A stretch of 64,000 nucleotides of DNA. Source: Arthrobacter sp. V1I7. Its GTDB lineage: Bacteria; Actinomycetota; Actinomycetes; Actinomycetales; Micrococcaceae. Made by a program: the position numbers and the translations under genes. The DNA is taken from positions 4,278,001 through 4,342,000 of the forward strand of contig NZ_JAUSYS010000001.1 of assembly GCF_030817015.1 (NCBI RefSeq), read 5' to 3'. Shown one piece after another: positions 61,793 to 64,000 of the stretch; position 1 is the first letter of the stretch, and each line of letters starts with the position of its first letter. The notes beneath the pieces are model-generated. The model searched no databases and was not told the origin of the DNA. It saw nothing but the letters and a program-made list of their open reading frames with translations.

Positions 61793-63367
61793 ATGGGACT
61801 CAGCTCCCCCACCCAAACAGTTGATCCGCCAATGAGCGGAACTGTCGCAGATATCAACTCCGATGCATCCCTGGCGACAGGGGCCGGACGCGCCTCCGGC
61901 GAAACCGGCAACGAACTCAAGCGCGGGCTAAGCAGCCGCCACCTGCAGATGATCGCCATTGGCGGTGCGATCGGTACCGGGCTGTTCGTGGCCTCGGGCG
62001 GCACCATTTCCCAGGCGGGTCCCGGCGGTGCGCTGGCTGCTTATGCGCTGGTCGGGCTGATGGTATTCCTGTTGATGCAGTCGCTGGGCGAAATGTCAGC
62101 CAAAATTCCGGTCGCCGGTTCCTTCCAGTCCTTTGCTACCCGTTTTGTCTCCCCGTCCTTTGGGTTCGCGATCGGCTGGAACTATTGGTTCAACTGGGCC
62201 ATCACGGTGGCCGCCGAGTTGGTTGCGGCCGGAATCATTATGGATTTCTGGTTCCCGGGGGTCCCCGGCTGGGTGTGGGCCGGGATCTTTCTGGTGGTTT
62301 TAACCGGGCTCAACGCCCTCTCGGCCAAGTCCTTCGGTGAATCGGAGTTCTGGCTCTCCTTAATCAAGGTCAGCGCAGTGGTAGTTTTCCTGATCGCCGG
62401 CGTGCTGATGATCTTCGGCATCCTCGGGGATAACTCCCCGGGACTGAGCAACTGGGAAAACCGCGATGAGGTGTTCCACGGGGGTTGGGTCTCGATCATC
62501 TCGGTCTTCATGATTGCCGGGTTCTCCTTCCAAGGCACCGAGCTGGTGGGCGTGGCCGCAGGCGAAGCCAAGAACCCGCGTCGTGAAGTGCCGAAGGCTA
62601 TCCGCACTGTCTTCTGGCGCATCATGCTCTTCTACATTGGTGCCATCTTCATCATCGGCTGCCTGATCCCGTTCAACGATCCGAGCCTGCTGACCTCCGG
62701 CGAAGCCGATATTGCAGTATCGCCATTCACCCTGGTCTTCTCGCGCGCCGGGATCGCCTTCGCCGCCGCATTGATGAACGCGGTGATCCTGACCGCCATC
62801 CTGTCCGCGGGCAACTCCGGACTGTATGCCTCGACCCGGATGCTTTACGCCATGGCCCATGACGGCATGGCCCCGAAGATCTTCGGCCGCACTAATGCGC
62901 GTGGCGTGCCGATCCCGGCGTTGCTGGCGACCGCGGCCGTGGGACTCTTCGGGTTCCTCGCCGCGATCGTCGGTCAGGGCGCTGCCTACTCCTGGCTGCT
63001 GAACATTTCTGGCCTGTGCGGCTTTATCGTCTGGGCGGGAATCGCGGTCTCCCACTACCGTTTCAGGCGCGGCTTCCTGGCGCAGGGAAACAAGGTCAGC
63101 GACCTGCCGTACAAGGCGTCCCTGTTCCCCATCGGCCCACTGCTGGCCTTTGCCTTGCTGGTCCTGGTGATCGCGGGACAGAACTACGAGGCCGTGCTCG
63201 CCGGAAGGGGCATGGAGGTGCTTTCCTCCTATATCGGGTTGCCGGTCTTCATCGTCCTGTGGCTGGCTCACCGCTTCATGACTAAGTCCAAACTGGTGCC
63301 GCTGCTCGAAATGGATCTCACGGCACCGAAGGACCTCGAGGACGAACCTGCCGCCAGCGCCCGGTGA
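61793..63367 (+). CDS. APC-family amino acid permease (LysP/GabP-like)
   Basis: 524 residues, about 12 membrane helices after a hydrophilic N-terminal tail of roughly 45 residues. APC signatures: LSSRHLQMIAIGGAIGTGLF, the Gly-rich helix-1 break, and FQGTELVGVAAGEAKNPRRE in the amphipathic loop after helix 6. ATG 61793 follows GGAGG. It imports an amino acid by proton symport; lysine-, aromatic- and GABA-type members share these motifs, so the substrate is open. A strong terminator follows. Confidence 0.9.
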   Translation: MGLSSPTQTVDPPMSGTVADINSDASLATGAGRASGETGNELKRGLSSRHLQMIAIGGAIGTGLFVASGGTISQAGPGGALAAYALVGLMVFLLMQSLGEMSAKIPVAGSFQSFATRFVSPSFGFAIGWNYWFNWAITVAAELVAAGIIMDFWFPGVPGWVWAGIFLVVLTGLNALSAKSFGESEFWLSLIKVSAVVVFLIAGVLMIFGILGDNSPGLSNWENRDEVFHGGWVSIISVFMIAGFSFQGTELVGVAAGEAKNPRREVPKAIRTVFWRIMLFYIGAIFIIGCLIPFNDPSLLTSGEADIAVSPFTLVFSRAGIAFAAALMNAVILTAILSAGNSGLYASTRMLYAMAHDGMAPKIFGRTNARGVPIPALLATAAVGLFGFLAAIVGQGAAYSWLLNISGLCGFIVWAGIAVSHYRFRRGFLAQGNKVSDLPYKASLFPIGPLLAFALLVLVIAGQNYEAVLAGRGMEVLSSYIGLPVFIVLWLAHRFMTKSKLVPLLEMDLTAPKDLEDEPAASAR

Positions 63368-63372
63368 CCCTG

Positions 63373-63417
63373 CTGCCGCGGGGGACCCCGCACGTACTGC
63401 GGGGTCCCCCGTGGCAG
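63373..63417 (+). terminator. Strong terminator after the amino acid permease
   Basis: 20-nt arms at 63373-63392 and 63398-63417 around a 5-nt loop, one mismatch, very GC-rich, 5 nt after the stop codon. No T-run, as usual for actinobacteria. Confidence 0.8.
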
Positions 63418-63566
63418 CTGAGCGACAGCGAGCCACAGCATCACGCCGATGCCCAGGAACAGCAGCACCAAAAAGAAGAGCCTGAGACCTGAGCGAATAC
63501 AGAACCCCAAGCCACCGACCCGCTGATGGCCACGAAGTAACCGACCGACTCGGCCACTCCAGAGGA

Positions 63567-64000
63567 TCAGTGGGCCAGCGAAACCGACGCTGGTCCTGAA
63601 CCGAAGATACCGGCCTCGGGTTCCGTGTGCGGGAGCGCTGCGAGGCCGGGTGCGCGTGGGGGCTTGTGGCCGTCGTAGGCGCATTTCTTGAACGGGCCTT
63701 CTTTGTCCATGAGGACGCGCATGTGGGGGTCTGCGTGGTTAGCCACCAGGTGCTGAGTCCGTGGGCCGGTTCCAGGCGGAGGTGTTCCCATGCGCGCCAG
63801 ATGCTCTCCATCCGGATGAGGGCTTCGGGGTGTTTATACCACTCCGGGCACCACGCGAACGCTGCGCCCTCGTTGACTTCCCGGACATAGGACTGGGACA
63901 GGAGCTCGGCGAAGAACTCCACGGCGCTGGAGTACACCAGCTCCGGTTCGGGCTCAGCGTGGCTGTGCCCGCCGGCCGGGGACTGCTCCTCTTCGTCCCC
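63567..64000 (-). CDS. DUF4913 domain protein, partial, with one frameshift
   Basis: Enters from the right edge. VEFFAELLSQSYVREVNEG, FAWCPEWYKHPEALIRMESI and WRAWEHLRLEPAHGLSTWWL are followed by a one-base loss at about 63740, after which NHADPHMRVLMDKEGPFKKC and AYDGHKPPRAPG run to the stop at 63567. This is the DUF4913 pattern, found in actinobacterial plasmids and integrated elements and often near conjugation genes. The start is beyond the window. It hints that a mobile element begins to the right. The frameshift may be a sequencing indel. Confidence 0.72.

Noticed and set aside
62360..63684. Long minus-strand frame continuing from DUF4913 under the permease
   Set aside because: Only the part right of about 63740 is real; after the frameshift the open frame is antisense to the APC permease.
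1..64000. CRISPR arrays, tRNA or rRNA genes, riboswitches
   Set aside because: No regularly spaced long repeats, no cloverleaf-like sequences and no recognisable riboswitch cores were seen by eye; the TTCAC arrays have 9-bp pitch and no spacers.

Overview
The window is high-GC DNA from an actinobacterium. Gene content and order point to Arthrobacter sensu lato (Pseudarthrobacter, Paenarthrobacter or a close relative). The evidence is an iolC-aldolase-iolD-iolA-iolE-iolG inositol operon, a PhoP-type PHO box of 11-nt direct repeats before pstS, a mycobacterial-style acyl-CoA desaturase plus reductase pair, DisA/RadA, and a DUF6421-SDR-threonine aldolase operon. This assignment is inferred from what I recognise; no database search was run.

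Layout. 1-14.9 kb: myo-inositol catabolism. It holds part of a sugar ABC transporter, a LacI regulator, TIM-barrel isomerases and the iol operon on the minus strand. A decayed block at 4.3-5.8 kb contains two broken sugar transporters and a truncated dehydrogenase. A TGTCctGACA motif recurs before three of the transcription units. 15-21 kb: phosphate uptake, with low-affinity DUF47/Pit facing high-affinity pstSCAB. 21-26 kb: housekeeping and small proteins (FUSC-type membrane protein, radA, a bacterial eRF1-like protein, three short hydrophilic proteins). 26.3-34.7 kb: a complete hexuronate degradation operon (TRAP transporter, KduI, IclR regulator, Zn-dehydrogenase, KduD, KDPG aldolase, KDG kinase). 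It is headed by a promoter and twin ATGGAA-n5-TTCCAT operators and closed by a strong terminator. 34.7-41.5 kb: fatty-acid desaturase/reductase with a divergent PucR-like regulator, prfC, and disA with a frameshift.

41.5-45.9 kb is accessory and partly decayed: a P-loop kinase, a small orphan protein, a pdxS relic, and an AAA+ ATPase with a C-terminal winged helix. A 9-bp TTCAC-type direct-repeat array lies immediately before the ATPase. About 2.2 kb upstream there is a second array followed by a dead 5' end of the same ATPase family. I consider this pairing of array and ATPase the most unusual thing in the window.

45.9-53.6 kb: an operon I infer to convert D- to L-amino acids through N-acyl intermediates (GNAT, polar amino acid ABC transporter, enolase-superfamily racemase with a frameshift, M20 amidohydrolase), with a divergent PucR regulator. 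53.8-55.4 kb: ornithine cyclodeaminase family enzyme and an Lrp/AsnC regulator. 55.6-61.6 kb: transposase relics (IS701-like and IS630-like) around pdxS and the DUF6421 operon. 61.8-63.4 kb: an APC amino acid permease, then a DUF4913 protein running off the right end.

Four otherwise well-conserved genes carry one frameshift each (iolH-like, disA, the racemase, DUF4913). The first three lie in short repeats, so residual sequencing indels are as likely as real mutation. No tRNA, rRNA, CRISPR array or intact insertion sequence was seen.
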